From: JBCCEV01 sp039030125
GTDB lineage: Bacteria > Pseudomonadota > Gammaproteobacteria > Ga0077536
Direction: 5' to 3'
DNA length: 41,725 nt
Assembly (NCBI GenBank): GCA_039030125.1
Contig: JBCCEV010000015.1
Coordinates: 1-41,725 of the forward strand
Positions within the stretch are counted from its first letter, which is position 1. Each line of letters begins with the position of its first letter. Both the position numbers and the translations under genes were made by a program. This document shows positions 25,975 to 34,393 of this stretch, one piece after another. Below the pieces are notes generated by a model, which saw only the letters and a list, made by a program, of their open reading frames with translations, was not told the origin of the DNA and searched no databases.

Positions 25975-26316
25975 CTAGAGAAGCGCGTTTACATTTTCTG
26001 GCGGACGCCCAATGATCGCGCGCCCGTCATTTTCGACGATGGGCCGCTCGATCAATATTGGGTGCGTCGCCATCGCTGCGACCAAGGCCTGTTCATCGGC
26101 ATTTTCGAGACCAGCCTCTTTAAATATGGCTTCTTTTCGTCGCACGAGGTCGCTCGCGGAAAGCCTCAATTTCTTGAGTAACGATTTAATCTCGGCTCCG
26201 CCCAGCGGTTCGTTTAGATATTCGATTACACGAAATTGGACGCCTGATCGCTCGAGTATTTCCAGGGTTTGACGAGATTTTGAGCAACGAGGATTATGGT
26301 AAATCGTGATCGCCAC
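25975..26316 (-). CDS. ArsC-family (thioredoxin-fold) reductase
   Basis: The 113-residue protein begins AITIYHNPRCSKSRQTLEIL, with the single catalytic cysteine in NPRCSKSR, and continues with the ArsC features VRRKEAIFKE, HPILIERPIV and AIIGRPPENV. It is similar to glutaredoxin-dependent arsenate reductases and to YfgD, which is encoded next to hda in E. coli. Absence of other ars genes makes a general role as likely as arsenate reduction. The start is a GTG at 26316 with AGAGG eight bases upstream. The 5' end faces a divergent small gene. Confidence 0.88.
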   Translation of the reverse strand: MAITIYHNPRCSKSRQTLEILERSGVQFRVIEYLNEPLGGAEIKSLLKKLRLSASDLVRRKEAIFKEAGLENADEQALVAAMATHPILIERPIVENDGRAIIGRPPENVNALL

Positions 26317-26332
26317 ATCTTTGCCTCTTTGC

Positions 26333-26794
26333 GTGAAAACAAGATTGTCTAATTGTATCGCGGCTTCGAGCACAGCGCGGGAGAAAATCTGCTCTGCCCT
26401 ATTTCTGGTAGTACTTAGCGCCCGTGTGCTGGCTTCTTCGGATCTTTGCGCTCAGACTAGCGAACAACTTGAGCGACTGGAGTCGTCTTATCGAGACGCC
26501 GAGCGCCGTAACGCTTTGTGGTTGGACACCACCAAGCAAATATCGCAGGCGCGAGGCGCGCTAAAAACTGGCGATTGTTCAGTCGCGCTACGGGCGGCCA
26601 ACAATGCCACCGCTCAAATCGCATTGGCGATAGAGCAGGCACAACTTGAATATGCGTTTTATGTATGGCGGCGACTCACTGAGCAATCGGTGGTAGATCC
26701 AGACGAGCTAAATCACTTGAGTAAACTTATCGAAGACGGGCAAGCACCGCAGGCGGAGGCGTTGAGCCGCGAATTGTGGGGTCGCTATGAGTGA
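26333..26794 (+). CDS. Small exported helical protein, resembling SoxXA-binding proteins
   Basis: This gene of about 153 codons has a plausible signal peptide (positive n-region, then CSALFLVVLSARVLASS) and an alpha-helical mature part. The segment NALWLDTTKQISQARGALKTG followed by DCSVALRAANNATAQIALAI has the periodic pattern (W-x-D-T, I-x-x-A, G-D, A-x-x-A-x-x-Q) that I recall from SoxK-like SoxXA-binding proteins, but no sox gene is in the window. The start is unclear: GTG at 26333 and TTG at 26345 are both possible and no ribosome binding site stands out; a GTG at 26306 would overlap arsC. The stop overlaps the yihY ATG by 8 bases, which supports it as a real gene. Function unknown. Confidence 0.65.
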   Translation: MKTRLSNCIAASSTAREKICSALFLVVLSARVLASSDLCAQTSEQLERLESSYRDAERRNALWLDTTKQISQARGALKTGDCSVALRAANNATAQIALAIEQAQLEYAFYVWRRLTEQSVVDPDELNHLSKLIEDGQAPQAEALSRELWGRYE

Positions 26795-28091
26795 ATCGGG
26801 CACAGCAGGTTCGCAAGTAGGATTCATCGCCCACGCGCAGCGTTTTGCGGAATTTGTCAGCTATCTGTTTCGGCGTTTTGACGACGATCACTGTACCCGG
26901 GCAGCCGCATCGTTGGCCTACACCTCGCTCTTGGCTTTGGTGCCATTGTTTACCGTTATCTTTGTCACCATCTCTGCTTTCCCCGCTTTTCAGGAGTGGC
27001 GATCGGACATAGAAGGTTTCATTTTCAGAAATTTCGTGCCCGCGATGGGCGACCAGATCCAATCCTACCTGGTGCAGTTCACCGATAAAGCCAAAACGCT
27101 GCAGGCCTTTGGCGTAATGATCCTTCTCGTTACCGTGTTGACGATGATGGCGACGATCGAATCCACGTTTAATGTGATCTGGGGGATTCGTCGTCGGCGT
27201 CCGCTCATCGTGAGATTTCTAGTGTACTGGTCGGTGCTGACGCTCGGACCCCTCCTTATCGGCGCCGGGATGGTGGCCACCTCGTATGTGATCTCACTGC
27301 CTTTGCTCGACGAAGCAGGTGTCACCAGTGACATGCGCAAGACGGCCATCGCTCTGTTTCCTATTGTCGCGACAGCGGTTGCTTTTACGATGTTTTTTAA
27401 ATTGATCCCCTATCGCCCGGTACCTTTGAAGCACGCGTTGGTTGGCGGGATCATTTCTAGCCTGTTGTTTGAGGCGGCCAAACGAATTTTCGCCTACTAC
27501 GTCACCCATTTCCCTTCCCAACAGGCGGTTTATGGCGCGTTCGCAACGGTGCCGGTCTTTTTGATTTGGATCTACTTGTCTTGGATCGTCGTGTTACTCG
27601 GCGCTGAGATCACGCAGTGCATGACGACTTTTTCCGCGGCACGACCGAAAACGGGATCGAGCATGACCAATGATCCTCTGTATTGCGCCTTTCGCGTGTT
27701 GGCGCGCTTGTTTGAAGCACAGCGCCACGGCAAGGGACTCTCTGAGAAGGCGCTGCTCAAAGAAGAGGGCGCGCTCGGTTATGACGCAATCAACCGGGCG
27801 CTTGAGAGGCTCGATGCGGGCGGCTGGGTTGGGCGCAACGACGCCTACCGGTGGGTTTTAATGCGCGATCTCCATCGCGAAACCCTGCATAACTTGATGA
27901 TTCTCGTGCCGAGTGTGCGCGAGGAAAACAATGTGACCGGCATGCGTGTCGATCCCCTCGATCAAAAATTATTGGAGAGCCTAGCCGCTCACAATAGCTG
28001 GCTGAACGGACACATGGATATCGCGTTAGCGACGCTTTTTGAACCGAGAGCGCCCGCGCCGGGAGTTCTCGATGCCCAGGACGATGTGTAA
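26787..28091 (+). CDS. yihY: YihY/BrkB-family membrane protein with C-terminal winged-helix-like domain
   Basis: The 434-residue protein carries the YihY/BrkB core (once misnamed RNase BN): RAAASLAYTSLLALVPLFTV, six helices, VLTMMATIESTFNVIWGIRR, FKLIPYRPVPLKHALVGGI, and YGAFATVPVFLIWIYLSWIVVLLGAE. After about residue 290 a soluble domain with ALLKEEGALGYDAINRALER and LDAGGWVGRNDAYRWVL looks like a winged helix. Function in the inner membrane is unknown. GGGG lies five bases before the ATG. It overlaps the preceding small gene by 8 bases and the acylphosphatase by 20. Confidence 0.93.
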   Translation: MSESGTAGSQVGFIAHAQRFAEFVSYLFRRFDDDHCTRAAASLAYTSLLALVPLFTVIFVTISAFPAFQEWRSDIEGFIFRNFVPAMGDQIQSYLVQFTDKAKTLQAFGVMILLVTVLTMMATIESTFNVIWGIRRRRPLIVRFLVYWSVLTLGPLLIGAGMVATSYVISLPLLDEAGVTSDMRKTAIALFPIVATAVAFTMFFKLIPYRPVPLKHALVGGIISSLLFEAAKRIFAYYVTHFPSQQAVYGAFATVPVFLIWIYLSWIVVLLGAEITQCMTTFSAARPKTGSSMTNDPLYCAFRVLARLFEAQRHGKGLSEKALLKEEGALGYDAINRALERLDAGGWVGRNDAYRWVLMRDLHRETLHNLMILVPSVREENNVTGMRVDPLDQKLLESLAAHNSWLNGHMDIALATLFEPRAPAPGVLDAQDDV

Positions 28092-28347
28092 GAAATATTT
28101 AATTGAAGGACAGGTTCAAGGCGTTGGTTTTCGGATGGCGACCCAAGCCGCGGCGCGGGAGATCGGTCTTGACGGGTGGGTTAAGAACTTACCCCGTGGT
28201 GGCGTTGAAGCCGCCGCGTGCGGCGAACAAGAGAGGGTTGTTCGGTTCGAAGCTTTTCTGCGCAAAGGACCCCGATTCGCATTCGTGCAATCAGTGCTGA
28301 GCGAACCGTATCCATGCAACCAGGACTACGGATTCAACATCACCTAA
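28072..28347 (+). CDS. acyP: Acylphosphatase
   Basis: The 91-residue protein hydrolyses acyl phosphates. The signature GQVQGVGFR holds the catalytic Arg21, and GWVKNLPRGGVE holds the catalytic Asn39. Length equals the family norm (about 90). The ATG at 28072 has GGGAG six bases upstream inside the yihY coding sequence; the genes overlap by 20 bases. The stop overlaps the convergent proS stop by four bases. The neighbourhood yihY-acylphosphatase-proS also occurs in Pseudomonas. Confidence 0.94.
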   Translation: MPRTMCKKYLIEGQVQGVGFRMATQAAAREIGLDGWVKNLPRGGVEAAACGEQERVVRFEAFLRKGPRFAFVQSVLSEPYPCNQDYGFNIT

Positions 28348-30065
28348 TTTGAGATCATCTCGGCTGTGACCCGGGCGGTGATGAACGCCACCACCTCGGC
28401 GCGGCTCAGTTCGCGATCCTCTCCCGAGCGACGTTCCTTGTACTCGACGGTGTTGCTATCAAGCCCGCGATCGCTGATCACGATCCGGTGTGGAATTCCA
28501 ATAAGCTCGAGGTCGTTGAACATCACACCTGGCCGCTCCTTGGCATCGTAAAACAGCACATCGAGTCCGGCGGCGACGAGTTCTTCATAAAGCGAGCTGG
28601 CCGCCTCGTTCAGACGTTCGGATTTATGCATGTTGATCGGTGCCAGCGCGACATTGAACGGCGCGATTGGTGTTGGCCAGATGATGCCAGCCCCGTCATG
28701 GTTCTGCTCAATCGCGGCCGCAACTATCCTTGATACGCCAATGCCGTAGCAGCCCATCACCAGCGTTTGAGCGCTACCTGACTCGTTAAGCACCGTGGCG
28801 TTCATGGCTTCGCTGTACTTGGTGCCGAGCTGAAAGATGTGTCCCACTTCAATGCCGCGTTTAATTTCGACTGGGCCTGAACCATCTGGGCTGGGATCTC
28901 CGGCGAGGATATTGCGCAAGTCGAAACTCGCCGGATGCTCAAGGTCACGGCCCCAGTTAACGCCGGTAAAGTGATAGCCGTCTTTGTTCGCGCCGCAGAC
29001 GAAATCACTGATGATGGCGGCCTCATGATCGACCACCGTGGTGATCCCAAGTTCGATTGGTCCCAGCGACCCCAAGCCGCAACCGAGCGCTGCCTGAATG
29101 GCATTCTCGCTGGCTAAGCGCAACGGCGTAGCGACAGCGGGATGTTTCTGTGCTTTCACTGGGTTGAGTTCGTGATCGCCGCGCAATACCAAGGCGACCA
29201 AGTTGTCGTTCAGGCCTTCGACGATCAAGGTTTTCAGGCATTGTGCCGGCGCAACGCCCAACATGGACGAAACTTCGTCGATGCTACGGTGCTCTGGTGT
29301 TGCCACCTCTTGTTTAGCGGCGCTCGCGGCGGGCGGGCTATCGCTCGTCTTCTCGCACGGCGCCATTTCGACGTTCGCGGCAAAACCACCTGCACTGAAC
29401 GCGATGTCATCTTCCCCGGATTCAGCCAACACATGAAATTCGTGCGAACCCGAGCCACCAATGTTGCCGGTATCAGCAATTACCGCTCGATATTCCAGCC
29501 CAACTCGATCAAAGATCCGGCTGTAGGCGTCATACATGTCTTGATAGGTCCGCGCTAGGCAGTCCTGGTCCAAATGGAATGAATACGCATCTTTCATCAG
29601 AAATTCGCGGGCACGCATAATCCCAAAACGCGGCCGTACCTCGTCGCGAAACTTGGTTTGGATCTGATAGAAATTCGACGGTAGCTGTTTGTAGCTTCGT
29701 ATTTCCCGGCGCACAAGCGCTGTGATGATCTCTTCGTGAGTGGGGCCCAGACAAAAATCGCGGTCGTGACGGTCGGTGAAGCGCAACAGCTCAGGCCCAT
29801 ATTCGGACCAGCGCCCGGATTCTTGCCACAGCTCCCCGGGCTGGACACCCGGCATCAGCAGTTCCTGGACGCCGCAACGGTCCATTTCCTCGCGCACAAT
29901 CGCCTCGACCTTGCGCAAGACCTTTAATCCAAGCGGCAACCATGCGTAAACGCCAGCGGCGATTTGTCTGACCATGCCGGCGCGCAGCATTAGCTGGTGC
30001 GAAATGGTCTCCGCTTCCGTCGGCGCATCGCGCAGGGTACTGATCAGGAATTGGCTAATTCGCAT
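28344..30065 (-). CDS. proS: Prolyl-tRNA synthetase
   Basis: The 573-residue class II enzyme charges tRNA-Pro. It begins MRISQFLISTLRDAPTEAET, with motif 2 (RFGIMRAREFLMKDAYSFH, FRDEVRPR) and motif 3 (GCYGIGVSRIVAAAIEQ). A YbaK-type editing insertion (about 225-385, with KTLIVEGLNDNLVALVLRGD) between motifs 2 and 3 clears mischarged alanine; this is the bacterial-type ProRS. The C-terminal anticodon-binding domain is present. The start is the ATG at 30065; longer in-frame starts are not supported. Length matches E. coli (572). Confidence 0.97.
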   Translation of the reverse strand: MRISQFLISTLRDAPTEAETISHQLMLRAGMVRQIAAGVYAWLPLGLKVLRKVEAIVREEMDRCGVQELLMPGVQPGELWQESGRWSEYGPELLRFTDRHDRDFCLGPTHEEIITALVRREIRSYKQLPSNFYQIQTKFRDEVRPRFGIMRAREFLMKDAYSFHLDQDCLARTYQDMYDAYSRIFDRVGLEYRAVIADTGNIGGSGSHEFHVLAESGEDDIAFSAGGFAANVEMAPCEKTSDSPPAASAAKQEVATPEHRSIDEVSSMLGVAPAQCLKTLIVEGLNDNLVALVLRGDHELNPVKAQKHPAVATPLRLASENAIQAALGCGLGSLGPIELGITTVVDHEAAIISDFVCGANKDGYHFTGVNWGRDLEHPASFDLRNILAGDPSPDGSGPVEIKRGIEVGHIFQLGTKYSEAMNATVLNESGSAQTLVMGCYGIGVSRIVAAAIEQNHDGAGIIWPTPIAPFNVALAPINMHKSERLNEAASSLYEELVAAGLDVLFYDAKERPGVMFNDLELIGIPHRIVISDRGLDSNTVEYKERRSGEDRELSRAEVVAFITARVTAEMISN

Positions 30066-30366
30066 GGAGCTTAAGCGCCGCTGAAATAAGGGCGCCGCAT
30101 TCTCATTGTTATGCTGTGGGTACGCAAGGCGAGCACGGTTCGAACAAGTCCTCGCAGTTGAGTCTAATTGCTTGACGCAAAAACAAAAAATCGGTAACGT
30201 CGCCGGTCCTTTTGGCGTCGGCCCGTCGTCCTTTTCCAGAGCCACCGATAGATGGCGTGCCGAACCGGCGCGAAAGTCAGAATTTACACCAGCCAATGCG
30301 GTCATTCACCTCGCCGAGTGGACTGGTCCTTTAAGAGGCAATTTTTCAGAGGTGAAAATCTGAACG
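30066..30366. other. Divergent intergenic region proS/ilvB
   Basis: This 301-base gap has no convincing gene; an 85-codon open frame at 30106-30363 has no recognisable composition or ribosome binding site. It must hold promoters for proS and the ilv operon. I see no run of Ile, Val or Leu codons that would mark an attenuation leader peptide for ilvB. Short pyrimidine-rich repeats (TCCTTT) occur at about 30209, 30229 and 30327. Confidence 0.5.
30172..30200 (+). promoter_or_regulatory. Candidate sigma70 promoter for ilvBHC
   Basis: TTGACG (30172-30177) and TAACGT (30195-30200) are separated by an A-rich 17-base spacer. The -35 is good (5 of 6), the -10 is poor. It would give a leader of about 160 bases before ilvB. 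Confidence 0.4.
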
Positions 30367-32103
30367 ATGAAGGATAAGGCAGTGAGCGAGCAGTTACGGG
30401 GCGCAGAGATATTCTGTCGAGCCCTTGCAGATGAGGGTGTGGAGTACGTTTTCGGTTATCCGGGCGGCGCGGTACTACACATCTACGATGAGGTGTTTAA
30501 GCAAGACAAGTTTAAACACATTCTCGTACGCCACGAACAGGGCGCGACTCACGCCGCCGATGGTTACGCGCGCGCCAGTGGCAAGCCTGGAGTGGTGTTG
30601 GTGACTTCCGGCCCTGGTGCAACGAACTGCGTCACCGGGATCGCAACCGCTCACATGGACTCGATTCCCCTCGTTGTTTTCACTGGTCAAGTCTCCACGG
30701 CGCTGATTGGTAATGATGCTTTCCAAGAAGTGGATTGCATCGGTATCACGCGGCCATGCGTCAAACATAATTTTCTCGTCGAACGGGTCGAAGACCTCGC
30801 GGCAACGATTAAGAAAGCCTTTTACGTTGCGACAACCGGGCGGCCGGGGCCAGTGGTGGTGGATATTCCGAAGGACGTCACCGCCAACGTTGCACACTAC
30901 GAATATCCACAGAGCGTCGACATGCGTTCCTATCGGCCCAAGGTGAAAGGGCATCCAGGTCAGATCCGCAAGGCCGCTGAACTGATCTTGAGTGCGCGAA
31001 AACCCATGATTTACACCGGTGGCGGCGTGATATTGTGCGACGCGGCGGCAGAGCTCACCAAGTTCTCACAGCTGTTGGGTTACCCGGTGACCAATACCCT
31101 GATGGGGCTCGGTGCCTACCCCGGCACGGATCCGCAGTTTGTCGGCATGCTCGGCATGCACGGCACCTATGAAGCCAATATGGCAATGCATCAGTGCGAT
31201 GTGCTCATCGCCATTGGCGCGCGGTTTGATGATCGTGTCACCGGTGATTTGGAAAAGTTCTGCCCGGACGCGCGGATCGTCCATATCGACATCGATCCCT
31301 CCTCGATCTCCAAGAATGTTCCGGTAGACGTGCCAATCGTCGGTAGTGTCGCCCATGTGTTGCGCGATTTGATCGGGATCATTGAGCAAAGTGACCATCA
31401 GAAAGTCGATCGCGATAACGATCCTTGGTGGCAACAGATCCGGGAGTGGCAAAAACTCGATTGCCTGCGCTACGACAAGAGCAGTGAGCTGATTAAGCCC
31501 CAGGCGGTTATCCAAGCGCTTTATCGCGAAACCAACGGCGATGCGTACGTCACCTCCGATGTCGGACAGCATCAGATGTGGGCTGCACAGTACTATCCCT
31601 TCGACCAACCGCGCCGGTGGATTAACTCCGGTGGCTTGGGGACGATGGGTTTTGGCCTGCCGGCGGCGATGGGTGTGCAGTTCGCCTTCCCCGAAGCTCA
31701 GGTGGCGTGCGTTACCGGCGAAGCGAGTTTCGTGATGTGCGTGCAGGAACTTTCGACCTGCCTTCAATACGGCTTACCGCTGAAGATTGTTAGCTTAAAT
31801 AACCGTTACATGGGTATGGTGCGGCAGTGGCAGGAGTTCTTCTACGATCGCCGCTACTCACATTCCTATATGGACGCCTTGCCGGATTTCGTAAAACTGG
31901 CGGAATCTTTCGGACACATCGGCATGCGTATTGAAAACTCCGGTGACGTTGACGGCGCGCTCAAGGAAGCGTTCGCGCAACGTGACCGCTTGGTATTGAT
32001 GGACTTCATTACCGACCAGACGGAGAACGTCTACCCGATGATCGCGGCTGGCAAAGGTCAGCACGAGATGCATCTGGCGCCCGACGACCGTGAATTAGCA
32101 TGA
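30367..32103 (+). CDS. ilvB: Acetolactate synthase large (catalytic) subunit
   Basis: The 578-residue ThDP enzyme condenses pyruvate to acetolactate (valine/leucine) or acetohydroxybutyrate (isoleucine). The catalytic glutamate is Glu57 in ILVRHEQGATHAADGYARA; the FAD-associated central domain has GLGAYPGTDPQFVGMLGMHG; the ThDP motif is TGEASFVMCVQELSTCLQYG followed by NNRYMGMVRQWQEFF. The motif reads GEA where most relatives I recall have GEG or GDG. The ATG at 30367 has AGAGGTG 14 bases upstream; an in-frame GTG at 30382 preceded by AAGGAT is an alternative start. It overlaps ilvH by four bases. Confidence 0.97.
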   Translation: MKDKAVSEQLRGAEIFCRALADEGVEYVFGYPGGAVLHIYDEVFKQDKFKHILVRHEQGATHAADGYARASGKPGVVLVTSGPGATNCVTGIATAHMDSIPLVVFTGQVSTALIGNDAFQEVDCIGITRPCVKHNFLVERVEDLAATIKKAFYVATTGRPGPVVVDIPKDVTANVAHYEYPQSVDMRSYRPKVKGHPGQIRKAAELILSARKPMIYTGGGVILCDAAAELTKFSQLLGYPVTNTLMGLGAYPGTDPQFVGMLGMHGTYEANMAMHQCDVLIAIGARFDDRVTGDLEKFCPDARIVHIDIDPSSISKNVPVDVPIVGSVAHVLRDLIGIIEQSDHQKVDRDNDPWWQQIREWQKLDCLRYDKSSELIKPQAVIQALYRETNGDAYVTSDVGQHQMWAAQYYPFDQPRRWINSGGLGTMGFGLPAAMGVQFAFPEAQVACVTGEASFVMCVQELSTCLQYGLPLKIVSLNNRYMGMVRQWQEFFYDRRYSHSYMDALPDFVKLAESFGHIGMRIENSGDVDGALKEAFAQRDRLVLMDFITDQTENVYPMIAAGKGQHEMHLAPDDRELA

Positions 32104-32600
32104 GCGCCCGCCATACGATTTCTCTGCTTCTAGAGAATGAAGCCGGGGCTCTGTCGCGCGTGTCTGGTTTGTTTTCAGCGCGCGCTTACAACATCGAATC
32201 GTTGGCCGTGGCACCAACCGAGGATGACACGGTTTCGCGCCTGACGCTGGTCACCTCCGGATCTCCAGAAATCATTGAGCAAATTACCAAACAGCTCAAT
32301 AAGCTGGTTGATGTTATCCGCTTAGTCGACCTAAACGATGGCCCGCACGTAGAGCGTGAGCTTATGTTGATCAAGATCAAGGCGATTGGTGCCGAGCAGC
32401 GAGCTGAGGCCGATCGGGTGGTCGGGATTTTTGGCGCGACGGTGGTAGACGTGACCGACAGTACCTACACGGCGCAAGTGACAGGCTCGCGCGCGCGTAA
32501 CGACGACTTTATCCAAGCCATTGGAACCAAGAACGTTATCGAGGTCGCCCGCTCGGGCGTCGTTGGCCTGCAAAAAGGCGGTAAGGCGTTGAAAGCCTAG
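32100..32600 (+). CDS. ilvH: Acetolactate synthase small (regulatory) subunit
   Basis: The 166-residue protein has an N-terminal ACT domain (ISLLLENEAGALSRVSGLFS, ARAYNIESLAVAPTEDDTVS) that binds valine for feedback control, and the C-terminal ALS_ss_C domain (ELMLIKIKAIGAEQR, TGSRARNDDFIQ). Length matches IlvH (about 163) and not the short IlvN type. The ATG overlaps the ilvB stop (ATGA), giving coupled translation of the two subunits. Confidence 0.97.
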   Translation: MSARHTISLLLENEAGALSRVSGLFSARAYNIESLAVAPTEDDTVSRLTLVTSGSPEIIEQITKQLNKLVDVIRLVDLNDGPHVERELMLIKIKAIGAEQRAEADRVVGIFGATVVDVTDSTYTAQVTGSRARNDDFIQAIGTKNVIEVARSGVVGLQKGGKALKA

Positions 32601-32631
32601 AGTTAGAAAACCAGATAGTGAGAAAGAAAAA

Positions 32632-33654
32632 ATGGCCCTCAATATTTATTATGACAAAGATGCCGATCTCTCCCTGATCCAATCAAAGAAGGTCGCGATC
32701 ATCGGCTATGGCTCTCAGGGTCATGCCCATGCCAACAACCTCAAAGATTCTGGGGTCTCGGTGGTCGTTGGGCTTAGGCCTGGTTCATCGAGCTGGGGGA
32801 AAGTTGAAGCAGCGGGCCTCGCTGTGGCGTCGATTGCGGACGCGGTTAAAGATGCTGATCTTGTAATGATTCTTGCCCCTGATGAGACCCAGGCGGATCT
32901 CTACTACAGCGAGATTGAGCCCAATATGCGCGACGGTGTCGCACTCGCCTTCGCGCATGGTTTCAACATTCATTTCCAACACATCGTGCCGCGCAATGAT
33001 TTGGACGTGATCATGATCGCGCCCAAGGGCCCGGGGCACTTAGTGCGCTCCACGTATACGGAGGGCGGCGGCGTTCCCAGTCTTGTTGCTATCTACCAGG
33101 ACGCATCAGGCCAGGCCAAGGAGATTGCGCTGTCCTATTCTGCGGCTAATGGTGGCGCTCGCGCCGGCGTGATTGAGACCACTTTCAAGGAAGAAACGGA
33201 AACCGATCTGTTTGGCGAACAAACGGTTCTCTGCGGCGGCATTACCGCACTCATACAGGCAGGGTATGAAACCTTAGTCGAGGCAGGATACGCGCCCGAG
33301 ATGGCGTATTTCGAATGCTTGCACGAGGTGAAATTGATAGTCGATCTCATCTATGAAGGTGGGATCGCCAATATGCGCTACTCAATTTCCAATACCGCTG
33401 AGTACGGCGACTTAACGCGCGGGCCGCGCGTGATTGGGCCGCAAGCCAAAGCCGCAATGAAGGAAATTTTGAATGAAATTCAAACTGGTCAATTCGCGCG
33501 CGAGTGGATCGGTGAGAACAAAACGGGTGCAACCGTGCTCAAAGCCAACCGTCGGATCGCCGAGAAGCATCCCGTTGAAGAAGTCGGTGCAAGATTGCGT
33601 TCGATGATGCCGTGGATTAAGAATAACCAACTGGTTGATAAGTCCCGCAATTAG
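32632..33654 (+). CDS. ilvC: Ketol-acid reductoisomerase (class I)
   Basis: The 340-residue enzyme isomerises and reduces acetolactate with NADPH and Mg. The N-terminal Rossmann domain has VAIIGYGSQGHAHANNLKDS and the knotted C-terminal domain has ETDLFGEQTVLCGG and EMAYFECLHEVKLIVDLIYEGG with metal-binding acids, and SNTAEYGD. The length is that of the short class I enzyme, unlike the longer E. coli class II. It follows ilvH by 31 bases in one operon. Confidence 0.98.
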   Translation: MALNIYYDKDADLSLIQSKKVAIIGYGSQGHAHANNLKDSGVSVVVGLRPGSSSWGKVEAAGLAVASIADAVKDADLVMILAPDETQADLYYSEIEPNMRDGVALAFAHGFNIHFQHIVPRNDLDVIMIAPKGPGHLVRSTYTEGGGVPSLVAIYQDASGQAKEIALSYSAANGGARAGVIETTFKEETETDLFGEQTVLCGGITALIQAGYETLVEAGYAPEMAYFECLHEVKLIVDLIYEGGIANMRYSISNTAEYGDLTRGPRVIGPQAKAAMKEILNEIQTGQFAREWIGENKTGATVLKANRRIAEKHPVEEVGARLRSMMPWIKNNQLVDKSRN

Positions 33655-33694
33655 AAAGCGAGGGAACGCTGGGGCGTAGCACAAGCGCGAACCG

Positions 33695-34375
33695 GTGAAT
33701 GAGACCGCGAGTCAGTCGTTAGTCCGACGGCGCTACCCACCTTTCGCGCGCGAACTTTGGGGCCTGTTGGGCGTGGCCGCGGCTATCACCGCCGCCCTTT
33801 TGGTGTCCCCGCTTAGTTGGCTGGCAGCGTTGCCGGGCGCTGCTTTGTTCGCCCTGGTCGCTTTCGAAGCTCGCGATCCCCACCGCGATCCCGAGCCTCT
33901 GCCGCTTGCGATAGTGGCGCCGTGCGATGGCACGATCTTGGATATTTCTGATATCGACGACCCTTATTTAAATCGCCTCGCCAAGCGGATCAGGTTAAGA
34001 CAACCGCGCTTCGCGGTTCATAGTTTGTTCGCGCCGGTGGAAGGCAAAATCATTGAACAATGGCGCCATTTCAAACCTGGTGGGTATGCGTCAATTACAT
34101 GGTGGATAAGGAGTGACGAAGGTGATGATGTCGTCATTGAAATCACCGTTCCGAAGATACCGTTCGCACTGCAACTTAACTATCAACCGGGTGAGCGCGT
34201 CGGGCATGGGCGCCGCTTCGGATTTAGTTTTTTTGGTGCGAGCGTGTTGGTTTTAGTGCCAGGCAATTCGCTTGTCGAGGTTGAACCGGGCTCAAGCAGT
34301 GTGGCGGCGCGCCAAGTTTTGGCTAAGCTTGTCCATGATCAACCGGTATCCGCGATCGATGCGGCAGGTAAATAA
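33695..34375 (+). CDS. Phosphatidylserine decarboxylase-like protein lacking the processing serine
   Basis: The 226-residue protein has one or two N-terminal membrane helices (about 20-57) and a Psd domain: VAPCDGTIL (Asp78 at the E. coli Asp90 position), RFAVHSLFAPVEGKI (His109 at His147), and the C-terminal strand. Where decarboxylases have the self-cleavage site Gly-Ser (LGST or FGSR), this reads FFGASVLVLVP, with Ala182 after Gly181. The serine that becomes the pyruvoyl group is therefore absent unless Ser183 replaces it. Psd makes phosphatidylethanolamine from phosphatidylserine, and pssA is next, so the family link is sound but activity is doubtful. The start is GTG at 33695 without a clear ribosome binding site. 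Confidence 0.75.
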   Translation: MNETASQSLVRRRYPPFARELWGLLGVAAAITAALLVSPLSWLAALPGAALFALVAFEARDPHRDPEPLPLAIVAPCDGTILDISDIDDPYLNRLAKRIRLRQPRFAVHSLFAPVEGKIIEQWRHFKPGGYASITWWIRSDEGDDVVIEITVPKIPFALQLNYQPGERVGHGRRFGFSFFGASVLVLVPGNSLVEVEPGSSSVAARQVLAKLVHDQPVSAIDAAGK

Positions 34376-34393
34376 CGATTTGCGAGGGTTAGC

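Noticed and set aside
26333..26794. Sulfur-oxidation (sox) locus
   Set aside because: Only a loose pattern similarity in one small protein; no soxXA, soxYZ, soxB or other sox gene is nearby.
30106..30363. Open frame of 85 codons upstream of ilvB
   Set aside because: No ribosome binding site, no recognisable features, and the candidate ilv promoter lies inside it.
30066..30366. Attenuation leader peptide for the ilv operon
   Set aside because: All forward frames in the gap lack a run of Ile, Val or Leu codons after a start codon, and no terminator with a T run is seen before ilvB.
31066..31767. Long open frame antisense to ilvB (233 codons)
   Set aside because: It mirrors ilvB coding sequence, is His-rich with no recognisable domain, and has no promoter or ribosome binding site.
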